From: SbD1 sp039679945
GTDB lineage: Bacteria; Desulfobacterota; Syntrophobacteria; Syntrophobacterales; Syntrophobacteraceae
Length of the DNA: 64,000 bases
Assembly: GCA_039679945.1 (NCBI GenBank)
Contig: JBDKTY010000270.1
Coordinates: forward strand, 1-64,000
Direction of reading: 5' to 3'
This document shows, one piece after another, positions 8,276-16,920 of this stretch; position 1 is the first letter of the stretch, and every line of letters starts with the position of its first letter. Below the pieces are notes generated by a model that was not told the DNA's origin, made no database searches, and saw only the letters and a program-made list of their open reading frames with translations. The position numbers and the translations under genes are program-made.

Positions 8276-8935
8276 TCATCTCGATTGCCCCTTTGTAAGC
8301 TGTCGGATACCTTGCAGGGAGAACTGAGTAATGTGGTCCGCAATCCGCTCGACATCGGCTGGATTGAAGCCCTTCGGATGAAGGGCCGCAATAACGCGCC
8401 TTCCCATGAATTGGTACAGACACTGTCCAACGATGCTCATTGCGCAAAGGAACACCAAATTGCTCTCCTGACCCTCCGCTGCCTTCCCCTCTTTGAGAAT
8501 TTCACCGAGAATCCCCGCAAGGTAATTGTAAACAGGCCGTATCGAACTCTGCACCAGTTGGCCCAGAGCACCCGTAGGATCCAATACCTCCCGGATAATG
8601 AGTTTCATGTGCCATGCGGGAACACCCTCATCCAAAATCCGCAGGAGAAACGAATGGATGAATGCCCGTAGTTTCTCCTCCGGCGCGGCCCCATCTTCGA
8701 GCCCCAAATGGGGCGGGTACTTTCTTATTGCCGACTGCATCGAATAATCCAGTACTGCCGCATAGAGCCCTTGTTTATTTCGGAAGTGGTAATTCATTGC
8801 GCCCAGAGGAGTACCGGCACGGCTGCAGATTTCTCTGACAGTTGCCGCCCGGAACCCACGCCGCGAGAACACCTGACCGGCTGCCTCGATCAGTTTTGCC
8901 TTGGTCTCCTCGCTTCTGTTCAAGCCTTTCTCCAC
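8276..8935 (-). CDS. TetR-family regulator of the CecR type
   Basis: A 219-residue repressor: N-terminal helix-turn-helix (about residues 10-55, with the family's F-R-A-A-T-V-R-E-I-C-S-R-A and Y-H-F-R-N-K-Q-G-L-Y stretches), then an all-helical ligand domain of the DUF1956/CecR-C type (W-H-M-K-L-I-I-R-E-V-L-D-P-T-G near 100). I prefer the GTG at 8935, five bases after GGAGGT, over a TTG two codons earlier. The perfect palindrome at 8969-8986, just upstream, is the obvious autoregulatory operator. Being co-directional with and directly upstream of the E1 genes, it probably controls them as well. The inducer is unknown. Confidence 0.88.
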   Translation of the reverse strand: MEKGLNRSEETKAKLIEAAGQVFSRRGFRAATVREICSRAGTPLGAMNYHFRNKQGLYAAVLDYSMQSAIRKYPPHLGLEDGAAPEEKLRAFIHSFLLRILDEGVPAWHMKLIIREVLDPTGALGQLVQSSIRPVYNYLAGILGEILKEGKAAEGQESNLVFLCAMSIVGQCLYQFMGRRVIAALHPKGFNPADVERIADHITQFSLQGIRQLTKGQSR

Positions 8936-8956
8936 CAACAACCTCCATTAAACATT

Positions 8957-8986
8957 TTGAACATCTGTATTGAACATATGTTCAAT
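8957..8986. promoter_or_regulatory. Operator for the TetR/CecR regulator
   Basis: ATTGAACATATGTTCAAT at 8969-8986 is a perfect 18-bp palindrome. A further half-site TTGAACAT at 8957-8964 repeats the left arm 13 bp earlier in direct orientation. The site lies 34-51 bp upstream of the regulator's start codon, in promoter position. TetR-family proteins bind such symmetric sites as dimers, so self-repression is the simplest reading. Confidence 0.8.
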
Positions 8987-9527
8987 TATGTCAACCAAAA
9001 ATCTGGCCCTTTGCCGTGCCCGCTCCCGCTATGCCACCGGGATCGGGACAATACGCGTGTTCGCATGGACGCGCCTTGCTCATGGCAATTTGCTTTCAAG
9101 ATGATACCCTGCCCGTTCGCGCCGAGCATCGAAGCATGAACGGGCCGATGTGTGATCAGGGGGTTCCCCTTCCATATATCAGGGCAGACGCTAATACGGA
9201 CAGGTCCAACGAGAATGGATATCTGTGGTTGGAATGCGCCCATTGCGTGACTATATTTGCTTTTCGCTTTGTTTAGCAGCCAAAAACAGCGATAAATGGG
9301 CATTGTTCAGATGCTTAATCAACCCCGTATCGCGGTCAATACAATCTTGAGGTCATCATGGTAGCTGGATTTCCTTCAAAAACTGCGGTGGAAATTCCAG
9401 CGCCGCATTCAGGAGCGACTTCATGCCGGCGCCGCTGGTCGTGCTCGCTCCAACCTTCCTGGTACGGGTCAATGATGCTTATCTTTCTCAGCGCCACTGA
9501 CGCAAAGAATCTCACGAGAAGAATCCG
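8987..9527. other. Intergenic region between divergent regulator and transporter/kinase pair
   Basis: 541 bp without a gene I can support. At 9082-9144 it contains a degraded left half of the dispersed element. Moderately AT-rich sequence near 9240-9330 is the most likely place for the promoter of the lipoprotein gene at 9528, but I see no convincing -35/-10 pair. Confidence 0.5.
9082..9144 (+). repeat. Fragment of the dispersed element (left half)
   Basis: ATGGCAATTTGCTTTCAAGA, followed by GCCCGTTCGC and TCGAAGCATGAACGGG, matches the left end and inner hairpin of the dispersed element, closest to the form at 20305. The right terminal repeat is missing, so this is a decayed or partial copy. 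Confidence 0.6.
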
Positions 9528-10529
9528 ATGAGAGATCTCAACCACCGGACTGTCACGCTTCCCGCTTTGCTGCTGGTGTTCCTTATGGCTGCATTTGGGT
9601 GTGAGAATTCGGGGCGCCAGTCTCAATCGGCGCCGCTCAAATTGAAGGTGGCAGTCTATCCCACCACGTACACACGTCTGATAGCCATAGCCGATGCCAA
9701 GGGTTATTTCAAAGAGTGCGGTCTCGATATAGAACTCCGGAAAAGCCCCTCCGGCACCTCCGCACTGGATGCGGTATGCCGGGGAGAGGTCCAGTTGGGG
9801 ACGGTGGTGGATTATGCTTTCGCGTGGAGAATGTTGAATGACACATCCATCCGAGTGGTCGCCTCGACCGGTGAAGTGTTCGAAAGCCGAATTATTGCCA
9901 GGAAAGATAGAGGTATCCGGCAACCTTCCGACCTCAAGGGCAGGCGAATCGGTTTCGTTCCCAATACGATCAGCGAATACTCCCTGCACTGTTTTCTCCT
10001 GGAAAACAACATTTCTCCCTCGGAGATCAATGCGGAACCCATTCCTATTCCGAGACAGGCGGATGCCGTGGTGGAGGGAGAGGTCGATGCGGTATCGGCC
10101 TTTGCCACATATTCATTCGATGCCGTTGAGCGTCTGGGAGAGAACTGCGTGGCCTGGGATGGGCAAAATCACGTTGCCTATAATGCGCTGCTCGCTGTCA
10201 AGGAAGACATGAAACCCTCATCCGAAACGCTCACGCGTTTTCTGAGGGCACTTGTCATGGCCGAGGAATTCCAACTTTCACACGAAGACGAGGCTAAGAG
10301 CATCGTGATGAGGGAGTGGGGCTTCAGCCGTGAAGTCATCCGGCAATTCTGGGACAGGACAAGAGTACGGGTCTCGTTGAATCAGCCGATAATCACGTGT
10401 CTTCAGATCTACTCGAAGTGGCACATGCGGAGAAGTGGAAAAATCGGCGATCCGCCCAATGTTCTGAGCTTTATCGATACCGGACCACTCGATCGAATTG
10501 ATCCCGCGCGAGTCACAATTTTCAGGTAG
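9528..10529 (+). CDS. NMT1/SsuA-type solute-binding lipoprotein
   Basis: A 333-residue periplasmic binding protein of the NMT1/NrtA-SsuA fold. The N-terminus has a lipobox (L-M-A-A-F-G-C, Cys25), so it should be anchored to a membrane. Signature stretches are the V-A-V-Y-P-T-T-Y strand, a G-Y-F-K-E-C-G-L-D-I-E-L helix and A-V-C-R-G-E-V-Q-L-G-T. Such proteins usually deliver nitrate, sulfonates, taurine or pyrimidine precursors to an ABC permease. No permease or ATPase adjoins it. The next gene, five bases on, is a membrane histidine kinase, so a sensing role for this protein is a reasonable inference. The ligand cannot be read from sequence. Confidence 0.85.
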   Translation: MRDLNHRTVTLPALLLVFLMAAFGCENSGRQSQSAPLKLKVAVYPTTYTRLIAIADAKGYFKECGLDIELRKSPSGTSALDAVCRGEVQLGTVVDYAFAWRMLNDTSIRVVASTGEVFESRIIARKDRGIRQPSDLKGRRIGFVPNTISEYSLHCFLLENNISPSEINAEPIPIPRQADAVVEGEVDAVSAFATYSFDAVERLGENCVAWDGQNHVAYNALLAVKEDMKPSSETLTRFLRALVMAEEFQLSHEDEAKSIVMREWGFSREVIRQFWDRTRVRVSLNQPIITCLQIYSKWHMRRSGKIGDPPNVLSFIDTGPLDRIDPARVTIFR

Positions 10530-10534
10530 CCCAA

Positions 10535-13447
10535 ATGAAAATACAAGCCAGATTAGTGGTGAGTATCGTTGCATCGGTTTTGGTTTCCTCGGTGATTGCC
10601 TGCATCGCCTTTTCCATTCTTTGGAGCATGAAGATTGAACTGGAGCGGAGCCGGGTCTACGATGAAGTCATAACCAAGACCAATGCCTTGAACCTTTTAT
10701 TGGCAACGTTGAAGGAGAACTCGAACCCGAGCGATCTCCCCCAGATTCTGAACGTACATGCATCCCTGGCCGATCTTCTGAACAGGATGTCCTCCGCGGA
10801 TGCCCCCGAGGAATCTCTTATCAGGCAGATACAAAGGGACAATGAAGAACTTGGAGTTCTTCTCAAACAGGTCCCCGCCTGGAGTAAAGTTGTGCGCCCG
10901 GATATGGAAATAGAGCGCCGGGATATACTCGAATCCCAGGTATGGATGAAGGTCCGCTACATATCCGATGAAACCTGCCGGCTTCGCGAGATGAGCCGAT
11001 CCAGAATCGTTTCAGCCCAGGCCAACGCCGGTATCACGGTTTTTTCCCTTCTGGTCATCCTCATCTTCTCTAACACCCTGATTTCCATTCTCTCAGGCAG
11101 GAAGATCGTGCGGTCCGAGGAAACGCTGCGAGAGAGCGAGGAACGCTATCGGAGCTTGGTGGAAACTTCCTCGGACTGGGTGTGGGAAGTAGACGACCAG
11201 GGCCGATATACCCACGCCAGCCCCAAGGTGAGGCAGATCCTCGGCTATTCACCCGAGGAAATAATCGGGCGCACTCCTTTCGATTTCATGCCTGAGCAAG
11301 AGGCTCGGCGGGTCGAGACGATCCTTTCTGAATTTGCCTCCGAGCGACGTGCCTTCTCCCTTTTGGAAAACCTTAATCTGCATCGAGATGGCCGGCAGGT
11401 AATGCTGGAGACAAGTGGAGTGCCGATAGTCGCGGCGGATGGGAAGTTCCGGGGCTATCGAGGCATGGCGAGGGACATAACCGAGCGAAGGAGGTCGGAA
11501 GAGGAGATCAGGGAACTGTCCCAGCGTCTCACATATCATGTGGAAAATTCCCCGCTGGCGGTAATTGAGTGGGGGGCCGATATGCGGCTCATCCGTTGGT
11601 CGGTCGAAGCGGAACGACTCTTTGGCTGGAAGGCCGATGAGGTAATCGGCAAACGCATGGAGGATTTCCGCTGGATATATAACGAGGATGAAAACCAGGT
11701 TGCGGATGTTTCCCTGGAACTGTCGAGCGGGACCAACCAGAATCGTTTCTCCTCGAATCGAAACTACCGCAAGGACGGCTCTGTCGTGCAGTGTGAGTGG
11801 TACAACTCGTCGCTCCTGGATAATTCGGGCAAGCTGCGTTCAATCCTTTCTCTAGTGCTTGATGTGACAGAGAGAACGCATGCCGAAAATGCACTGCGCC
11901 AATCCGAGGCGCGTTACCGTATGCTGCACGAGAGCTTGCGTGACGCCTTTGTACAAGTCTCCATGGATGGGAAAGTCCTCGAACTGAACGATCATTTCTG
12001 CCGGATGCTGGGCTACTCGCCGGAAGAGGTGCGCGCGCTTGCCTACCCGGAACTGACACCCGAGCGTTGGCATGCCTTCGAGGAGAAGATCGTCCGCGAG
12101 CAAATCATCCCTCGCGGATACTCGGACGTTTACGAGAAGGAGTACAGGCGAAAGGATGGGACTATCATTCCCGTGGAGTTGCGGGCCGTTCTGTCGCACG
12201 ATGCCTCCGGTTTGTCGAACTCAATGTGGGCCATTGTCCGGGACACCACCGAGCGTAAGCGGATGGAGGAGACGCTTCGCACCACTGTACAGCGTTTTAA
12301 TAATATCCTGTCAAATATATCTTCCGGCATTTTGGTTTTATCTGAAGACGGTCGAGTCGAGTTCGCGAACCAGACTTTCTGCGCCCAGTTTAATATCTCT
12401 GAAAACCCATCGGATTTAGTCGGCTTTACGGCCGAGGAAATAGCGCCAAGAGTGGCGCCTGCCTATGCCGACCCCGCATGGAATATGGCTCGCATCCGAC
12501 AAATCCTCTCGCTGGGACGTCGTACCGAGGATGAAGAGATTCCCATGCGAAACGGGCGTGTACTCCTGCGGGATTATCTTCCAATTCTGGTCGATGGAAA
12601 ACAACTTGGCCGAATGTGGCAGCATCGTGACATCACCGAACGCAAGCAGATGGAGGAAGAGCTTCGCAAGTCGCGCGACGAGCTGGAACAGCGTGTGCAG
12701 GATCGGACGAAGGAACTTAAGGCCTACATGGCAAGATTGGAGGAAAGCAACCAGGCCCTTCAGGATTTTGCCTCAATCGCCGCGCATGACCTCCAGGAGC
12801 CGTTAAGGAAGGTTAGAACCTTCGGAGGCATGCTCAAACAAAAGTGGGGTGACTCACTTGGAGACCAGGGCAACGGCTACCTGGAACGGGTCCTCAACGC
12901 GAATCAGCGCATGGAGTCCTTACTCGCGGCTCTTCTGGAGTATTCCAGGCTGACCACCAGGGCTGATCCCTTTGTTGAGGTCCCGCTCACCAAACTTATC
13001 CATGAGGTCCTCTCTGATCTGGAAGTGAGAATTCAGGGGACGGGCGGAGAAGTCCAAATTGGGGACCTGCCCGCTATCCAAGCCGATCCAACGCAGATGC
13101 GGCAGCTCTTTCAAAATCTGATAGGAAATGCGCTGAAATTTCATAAGGAAAGCGAAAAGCCTCGTGTCAGGGTGTATTGTGATTCCTTCGAGAATAATTT
13201 CTGCAGGATTATTGTTGAAGACAACGGCATTGGTTTTGAAGAAGAATACGCCGGTAGGATTTTCGCTCCTTTTCAGAGACTCCATGGCAGGAGCAGCCAA
13301 TACAAGGGAACGGGGATGGGCCTGGCTATCTGCAAGAAGATCGTTGAACGGCATGGAGGAAGCATCACGGCCAGGAGCGTACCGGGAAAGGGCTCGGCCT
13401 TCATATTTACGCTTCCGTTGGAGCACCCGACTGCCCTAAAGGGATAG
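10535..13447 (+). CDS. Membrane-bound multi-PAS sensor histidine kinase
   Basis: 970 residues. Transmembrane helix about 8-30, periplasmic helical domain about 31-165, second helix about 167-190. Then four PAS domains (roughly 200-325, 326-455, 456-575 and 580-695, most ending in a D-I-T-E-R or D-T-T-E-R stretch), a coiled coil, a HisKA domain with H751 in A-A-H-D-L-Q-E-P-L-R-K-V, and an ATPase domain with N (N-L-I-G-N-A-L-K-F), G1 (D-N-G-I-G-F) and G2 (G-T-G-M-G-L-A-I) boxes. The HisKA sequence is of the bacteriophytochrome-like group. There is no receiver domain and no response regulator gene beside it. It follows the binding lipoprotein by five bases, so the periplasmic domain may read that protein's liganded state. 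Confidence 0.93.
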   Translation: MKIQARLVVSIVASVLVSSVIACIAFSILWSMKIELERSRVYDEVITKTNALNLLLATLKENSNPSDLPQILNVHASLADLLNRMSSADAPEESLIRQIQRDNEELGVLLKQVPAWSKVVRPDMEIERRDILESQVWMKVRYISDETCRLREMSRSRIVSAQANAGITVFSLLVILIFSNTLISILSGRKIVRSEETLRESEERYRSLVETSSDWVWEVDDQGRYTHASPKVRQILGYSPEEIIGRTPFDFMPEQEARRVETILSEFASERRAFSLLENLNLHRDGRQVMLETSGVPIVAADGKFRGYRGMARDITERRRSEEEIRELSQRLTYHVENSPLAVIEWGADMRLIRWSVEAERLFGWKADEVIGKRMEDFRWIYNEDENQVADVSLELSSGTNQNRFSSNRNYRKDGSVVQCEWYNSSLLDNSGKLRSILSLVLDVTERTHAENALRQSEARYRMLHESLRDAFVQVSMDGKVLELNDHFCRMLGYSPEEVRALAYPELTPERWHAFEEKIVREQIIPRGYSDVYEKEYRRKDGTIIPVELRAVLSHDASGLSNSMWAIVRDTTERKRMEETLRTTVQRFNNILSNISSGILVLSEDGRVEFANQTFCAQFNISENPSDLVGFTAEEIAPRVAPAYADPAWNMARIRQILSLGRRTEDEEIPMRNGRVLLRDYLPILVDGKQLGRMWQHRDITERKQMEEELRKSRDELEQRVQDRTKELKAYMARLEESNQALQDFASIAAHDLQEPLRKVRTFGGMLKQKWGDSLGDQGNGYLERVLNANQRMESLLAALLEYSRLTTRADPFVEVPLTKLIHEVLSDLEVRIQGTGGEVQIGDLPAIQADPTQMRQLFQNLIGNALKFHKESEKPRVRVYCDSFENNFCRIIVEDNGIGFEEEYAGRIFAPFQRLHGRSSQYKGTGMGLAICKKIVERHGGSITARSVPGKGSAFIFTLPLEHPTALKG

Positions 13448-13483
13448 GGCGATGCCACCCTTTTCTCTCTCGGATAGAAAGCC

Positions 13484-13506
13484 GCCCGCATTCCGCGGAA
13501 TCGGGC
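13484..13506. terminator. Hairpin between convergent kinase and tag genes
   Basis: GCCCG (13484-13488) and CGGGC (13502-13506) enclose the palindrome ATTCCGCGGAAT, giving a symmetric stem-loop in the 70-bp gap between two convergent genes. It could serve both transcripts. There is no strong T-run, so the call is tentative. Confidence 0.45.
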
Positions 13507-13517
13507 ATGGCCGGCAA

Positions 13518-14111
13518 TTAATGCGAATTGGTGCGGGTGGCCTTTCCACCTAATTCAGAATAACGGAAGCAGCGGGTTGTGTGGTCATTGACCATGCCGA
13601 CGGCTTGCATGAATGCATAACAAATCGTCGGCCCCACAAACTTGAACCCTCTTTTACGCAGATCTTTGCTCATGCACTCCGCCTCGACGGTTTGAGTCGG
13701 CACATCGCCCAAATCCTCCCGGCTGTTCTGGATGGTTTTGCCTCCAACAAATCCCCAGATGTAAGAATCGAATGATCCGAACTCACTCTTAATCGCAAGG
13801 GTGGCCCTGGCATTTGCTATGGCCGCGCGCACCTTCAACACGTTGCGAACGATCCCCGGATTCTTCAGCAACTCATTGATTTTATACTCATCGAAGGCGG
13901 CTACCTTCTCGGGATAAAAACTTTCGAAAGCAACCCGATAATTCTCCCGTTTATTCAGAATCGTCGACCAGCTTAGTCCCGCCTGTGCGCCCTCGAGGAT
14001 CAGAAACTCAAATAGAAGACGGTCATCGTGAACAGGCACACCCCATTCCTCGTCGTGGTAGGATTTCATCCTCGGATCATTACCAGCCCAACCACAGCGT
14101 ATCTTGTCCAT
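13518..14111 (-). CDS. tag: DNA-3-methyladenine glycosylase I
   Basis: A 197-residue enzyme that removes 3-methyladenine from alkylated DNA. The N-terminal C-G-W-A-G-N-D-P-R-M-K-S-Y-H-D-E-E-W-G-V-P, the L-F-E-F-L-I-L-E-G-A-Q-A-G-L-S-W core and the C-terminal H-T-T-R-C-F-R-Y are hallmark Tag sequence. They supply the four zinc ligands (two Cys, two His). The length matches E. coli Tag (187). I took the ATG at 14111 because the family begins there; upstream in-frame codons look unrelated. A second, AlkA-type glycosylase is encoded at 18890. Confidence 0.95.
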   Translation of the reverse strand: MDKIRCGWAGNDPRMKSYHDEEWGVPVHDDRLLFEFLILEGAQAGLSWSTILNKRENYRVAFESFYPEKVAAFDEYKINELLKNPGIVRNVLKVRAAIANARATLAIKSEFGSFDSYIWGFVGGKTIQNSREDLGDVPTQTVEAECMSKDLRKRGFKFVGPTICYAFMQAVGMVNDHTTRCFRYSELGGKATRTNSH

Positions 14112-14897
14112 AACTCCGGTACTCCATTTGAGTGTTTGATTACAGACGGCCAGGTCCAGTGAGACGAACATTACTCCAGCAGGATTCCTCGACAAGGTGC
14201 CAATGATGAATCTTGACTGCCGATGGGGCAAGCCGTTTGATCAATCTGCCGCCCGGAGCGGTCAAATAGGGACTCGCCCCCTTGCTCTCAAATCCTCCGT
14301 TTGAACTCACACTTACACTTATGCCTCCGGGACCTCGCTTCTACGGAACCTGGTCCTTCCCGAAAATCGTAACGGACAGCAGACCTCGACCACATGCAAA
14401 TATCACGATTCCCGGGATACTTCATGATGGAAATCCCCCGGGGAGCATCGGAGAGGATGTATTCGGATTCGAGGCCTGTCCCGCCGGGGCTCGGCAAAGC
14501 GCCGGCTTTTGGCGCGGAACCTGCGTGGGAACAGGGCATGGATCCATGAATCGCTGGATCTTTGCGGGACCGGATGATAAAAGAGGCCCCTGATTCGATC
14601 GCCGAAAGGCGTGGCATCCCCGTCGAGGCGCTCGGGGCGGCATTGCGCACAGTCAGCCTGGAGTCAAGCATGGCTCAAGACCGGTTTCCCGGTTGATTGA
14701 CGTCTTCGCCGCTCCTTCTAAAGAATGCTCCGGATCGAACGGGTGCCGAAGCAGAAACGATCTGTAAAAAGAAAACGACTAAGCCGCGAGGTTTCAGCCT
14801 CGGGCCGGGCCGCGAAGTTCGTATCAATACTCCTTCGCGAGAGGGTGAAGCGCCGATCGACGCCGCGGGTCATTACGGACAGTTCAAGGAGTAGATT
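14112..14897. other. Intergenic region, nothing recognised
   Basis: 786 bp between divergent tag and the CobW-type gene. Several short frames occur but none has a ribosome site or recognisable product. Small hairpins are present (for example GCGCC...GGCGC near 14509). I saw no clear zinc-responsive (Zur) palindrome ahead of the CobW-type gene. Confidence 0.5.
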
Positions 14898-15821
14898 TTG
14901 GAGACGAGGACGGAAAAAACATCATCGGCACTGGGCACTCTGCTGATCTGCGGTTTTCTGGGGGCCGGAAAAACGACGTTCATCATGGAGCAAATCAAGA
15001 ACACCCTCGGCAGGACGGCGGTCCTGGTAAACGAGTTCGGCGACCTGGGCGTCGATGGATCGCTGATCGATTCAAGGAACGGGGTCCATGTCGTCGAGGT
15101 GCCCGGCGGATGCATCTGCTGCGGTCAACAGGAGGGTCTGGTGGAGAGTATCCGGACGATCGCCGAGCAAGTCCGGCCGGATGCGCTGCTGATAGAACCC
15201 AGTGGCATTGCCCAGGCCTCCGAGGTTATCAAGGTGCTCGAGGGCGGAGCGCTGTCTGATGTGGTCCGGCTCGATGCCGTCATTACCATTGTCGATTCCT
15301 CCTCGTTCCTCGAATTCTCAAAACCGGAAACCTTCGGCACCTTTTTCCTCGACCAGGTGACTAACGCCGACATGATCATCATGAACAAAACCGATCTCAG
15401 TTCCCCAAACGAACTCGAGCGGGTATCTCGACGAGTCTTTGAACTGAACCCTTCCGCACTAACGGTGGAAGCCGCTTTTTGTCGAATGGAAAGCCCGCTG
15501 CCCTCGGGAAGAAACAGGAAGACGGTCCTTTCCCTGGGCAAATTCGGGCTCGGGATGGAATGCTTCAGCATGGTTCCCGAGCAGCCGCTTTCCACGAACC
15601 GGTTGGATCAGTTCACCTCGGCTCTGATTGAAGGAAAATTCGGTCAAGTCTTCCGTGGCAAGGGTATTCTTCTTAACCCGGAAGGTGGATGGGTCAATTG
15701 GCAGATCGTTGGCAAGACTGTGTCCGCGACGCCTCTCCAGAAAGAGGTCCAGCCCCGGCTCACCCTGATCGGCTACGAACTGGACCGAAACGGGGTCAGC
15801 CAGTTTTTTGCGATGAAATAA
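14898..15821 (+). CDS. CobW/G3E-family GTPase
   Basis: A 307-residue G3E-class P-loop GTPase: Walker A G-F-L-G-A-G-K-T-T near residue 21, the metal-binding G-G-C-I-C-C-G motif near 73, switch/Walker B D-A-L-L-I-E-P-S-G-I-A, and N-K-T-D for guanine specificity. The family inserts or delivers metals such as zinc, cobalt or nickel. This one has a short C-terminal domain. Start: TTG at 14898, six bases after AAGGAG; no ATG is better placed. No metalloenzyme or corrinoid gene adjoins it, so the client metal cannot be named. In methyltransferase-rich anaerobes such proteins are sometimes linked to corrinoid proteins, but I see none in this window. Confidence 0.85.
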   Translation: METRTEKTSSALGTLLICGFLGAGKTTFIMEQIKNTLGRTAVLVNEFGDLGVDGSLIDSRNGVHVVEVPGGCICCGQQEGLVESIRTIAEQVRPDALLIEPSGIAQASEVIKVLEGGALSDVVRLDAVITIVDSSSFLEFSKPETFGTFFLDQVTNADMIIMNKTDLSSPNELERVSRRVFELNPSALTVEAAFCRMESPLPSGRNRKTVLSLGKFGLGMECFSMVPEQPLSTNRLDQFTSALIEGKFGQVFRGKGILLNPEGGWVNWQIVGKTVSATPLQKEVQPRLTLIGYELDRNGVSQFFAMK

Positions 15822-16280
15822 GCAACATGACATGCAAAGGACGCCCGCCGGTCAACCGGGCTCCTTCCAATTCCGCCCGGGAGACGTCGTGACCATGATT
15901 GAGACTTCACGGTCTTCCGGGCGGCTTTCAGGACAATCCCCCGCTTTCGTACAACTCCCCGGCTGATTTTAATACAGGCAGGCGAATCGGGAGGTTTGGA
16001 AAAGGCATCGTGGTTACGGGTCATTACGGCCGGTCGATCGATGAGATCGCAGGAGCAGGCCTTGTGACCTTCCAAGCTGCTGTTTCGACGGAGTTCCGTT
16101 TGCCCCCGGTGCCGGGTGTTCGTGAGAAACAAACACTCGGGAATCTCACGGGACGCATGCTCCGTCCTTGACTCATGGATTCCGGCACCTTGTCTACTGC
16201 CATCGACTTTTCGCCGGTATTGAAGCCGATGCGGGTATGCCTGACAATATCCCGCAATGTGTCCGTACCACGACGGACAA
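15822..16280. other. Intergenic region, nothing recognised
   Basis: Downstream of the CobW-type gene I see no ribosome-site-linked frame, no repeat and no RNA gene. The minus-strand terminator of the small gene at 16405 marks its right boundary. Confidence 0.45.
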
Positions 16281-16315
16281 ATATCAAAACGGACCCTGGC
16301 TTTACCAGAGTCCGT
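16281..16315 (-). terminator. Factor-independent terminator of the small minus-strand gene
   Basis: Read on the minus strand, ACGGAC-T-CTGG pairs with CCAG-G-GTCCGT around the loop TAAAG. The stem is followed by TTTTGATAT, the U-rich tail expected of an intrinsic terminator. It lies about 90 bases downstream of the stop codon at 16405. Confidence 0.65.
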
Positions 16316-16404
16316 TTGTGGTTACCCTACACCATGACCGGAATGAAGATTATTAAGGACGGGATATAGGGACTACCGAAACTCGAAAAACGATTCTATT
16401 GAGC

Positions 16405-16536
16405 CTAAGGTCCAACCCCGAAAATAAGGTCTTCCAATCTCTCTTCCCAATTTCCATTCCTTAGTATCATGCACTTGAATGCATCACAACTAAGCAACTC
16501 ATCTTTTGTGTTTACATATTTTCCGTTGGTATCCAT
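16405..16536 (-). CDS. 43-residue small protein, family unknown
   Basis: A short frame with strong translation signals: AAGGAG at 16549-16544, seven bases, then ATG at 16536. The product is acidic, starts M-D-T-N-G-K-Y, has two cysteines four residues apart (Cys17 and Cys22, in C-D-A-F-K-C) and ends G-V-G-P. It has no membrane segment or signal peptide. An intrinsic terminator follows about 90 bases downstream, so this looks like a complete single-gene unit. Its AT-rich codon use differs from its surroundings. I do not recognise the family. The two cysteines would suit a metal site, a disulfide or a modified peptide precursor, but no modifying enzyme lies nearby. It may also be a chance frame. 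Confidence 0.55.
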   Translation of the reverse strand: MDTNGKYVNTKDELLSCDAFKCMILRNGNWEERLEDLIFGVGP

Positions 16537-16920
16537 TTGTAAACTCCTTTCGGCCTCGGCTGATGTAAGACTACGAGGCTTTATTCTCTAGCTACATACT
16601 AATCACGCATGGCTATCAATGCAATGTCGATCAGGACAAACCAAAAGATTAATAATCTCATTTAGTGGCTTGTGCCAGCGCGGAAGGTGTCTTACTTTAG
16701 CTATGTTTACTATCCGCGATTAATAGATAGACAGCCACATTTTTTTATTGCCCGGACGCTTTACCGTTCTTACTTTCCAAACAATGGCCCTGCTTGCTCG
16801 CGGGAGCTGTCAATGAGGTAAGGTCCCAATCTTATATTTGCTGTCCCGCGGGGTGCTTTCCTCATCCATATTATTCGCTCATTTCCGGCCCATGCGCACG
16901 ACCCACAACGAATTCACAGG
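16537..16920. other. AT-richer intergenic region
   Basis: This stretch is visibly richer in A and T than the flanking genes and should contain the promoter of the minus-strand small gene. I see no gene in it. Its base composition, together with the nitrate reductase remnant that follows, suggests an old insertion or deletion scar. Confidence 0.4.

Noticed and set aside
15773..16132. 119-codon minus-strand frame downstream of the small gene
   Set aside because: No ribosome site, and it starts inside the region beyond the terminator at 16281; composition looks non-coding.
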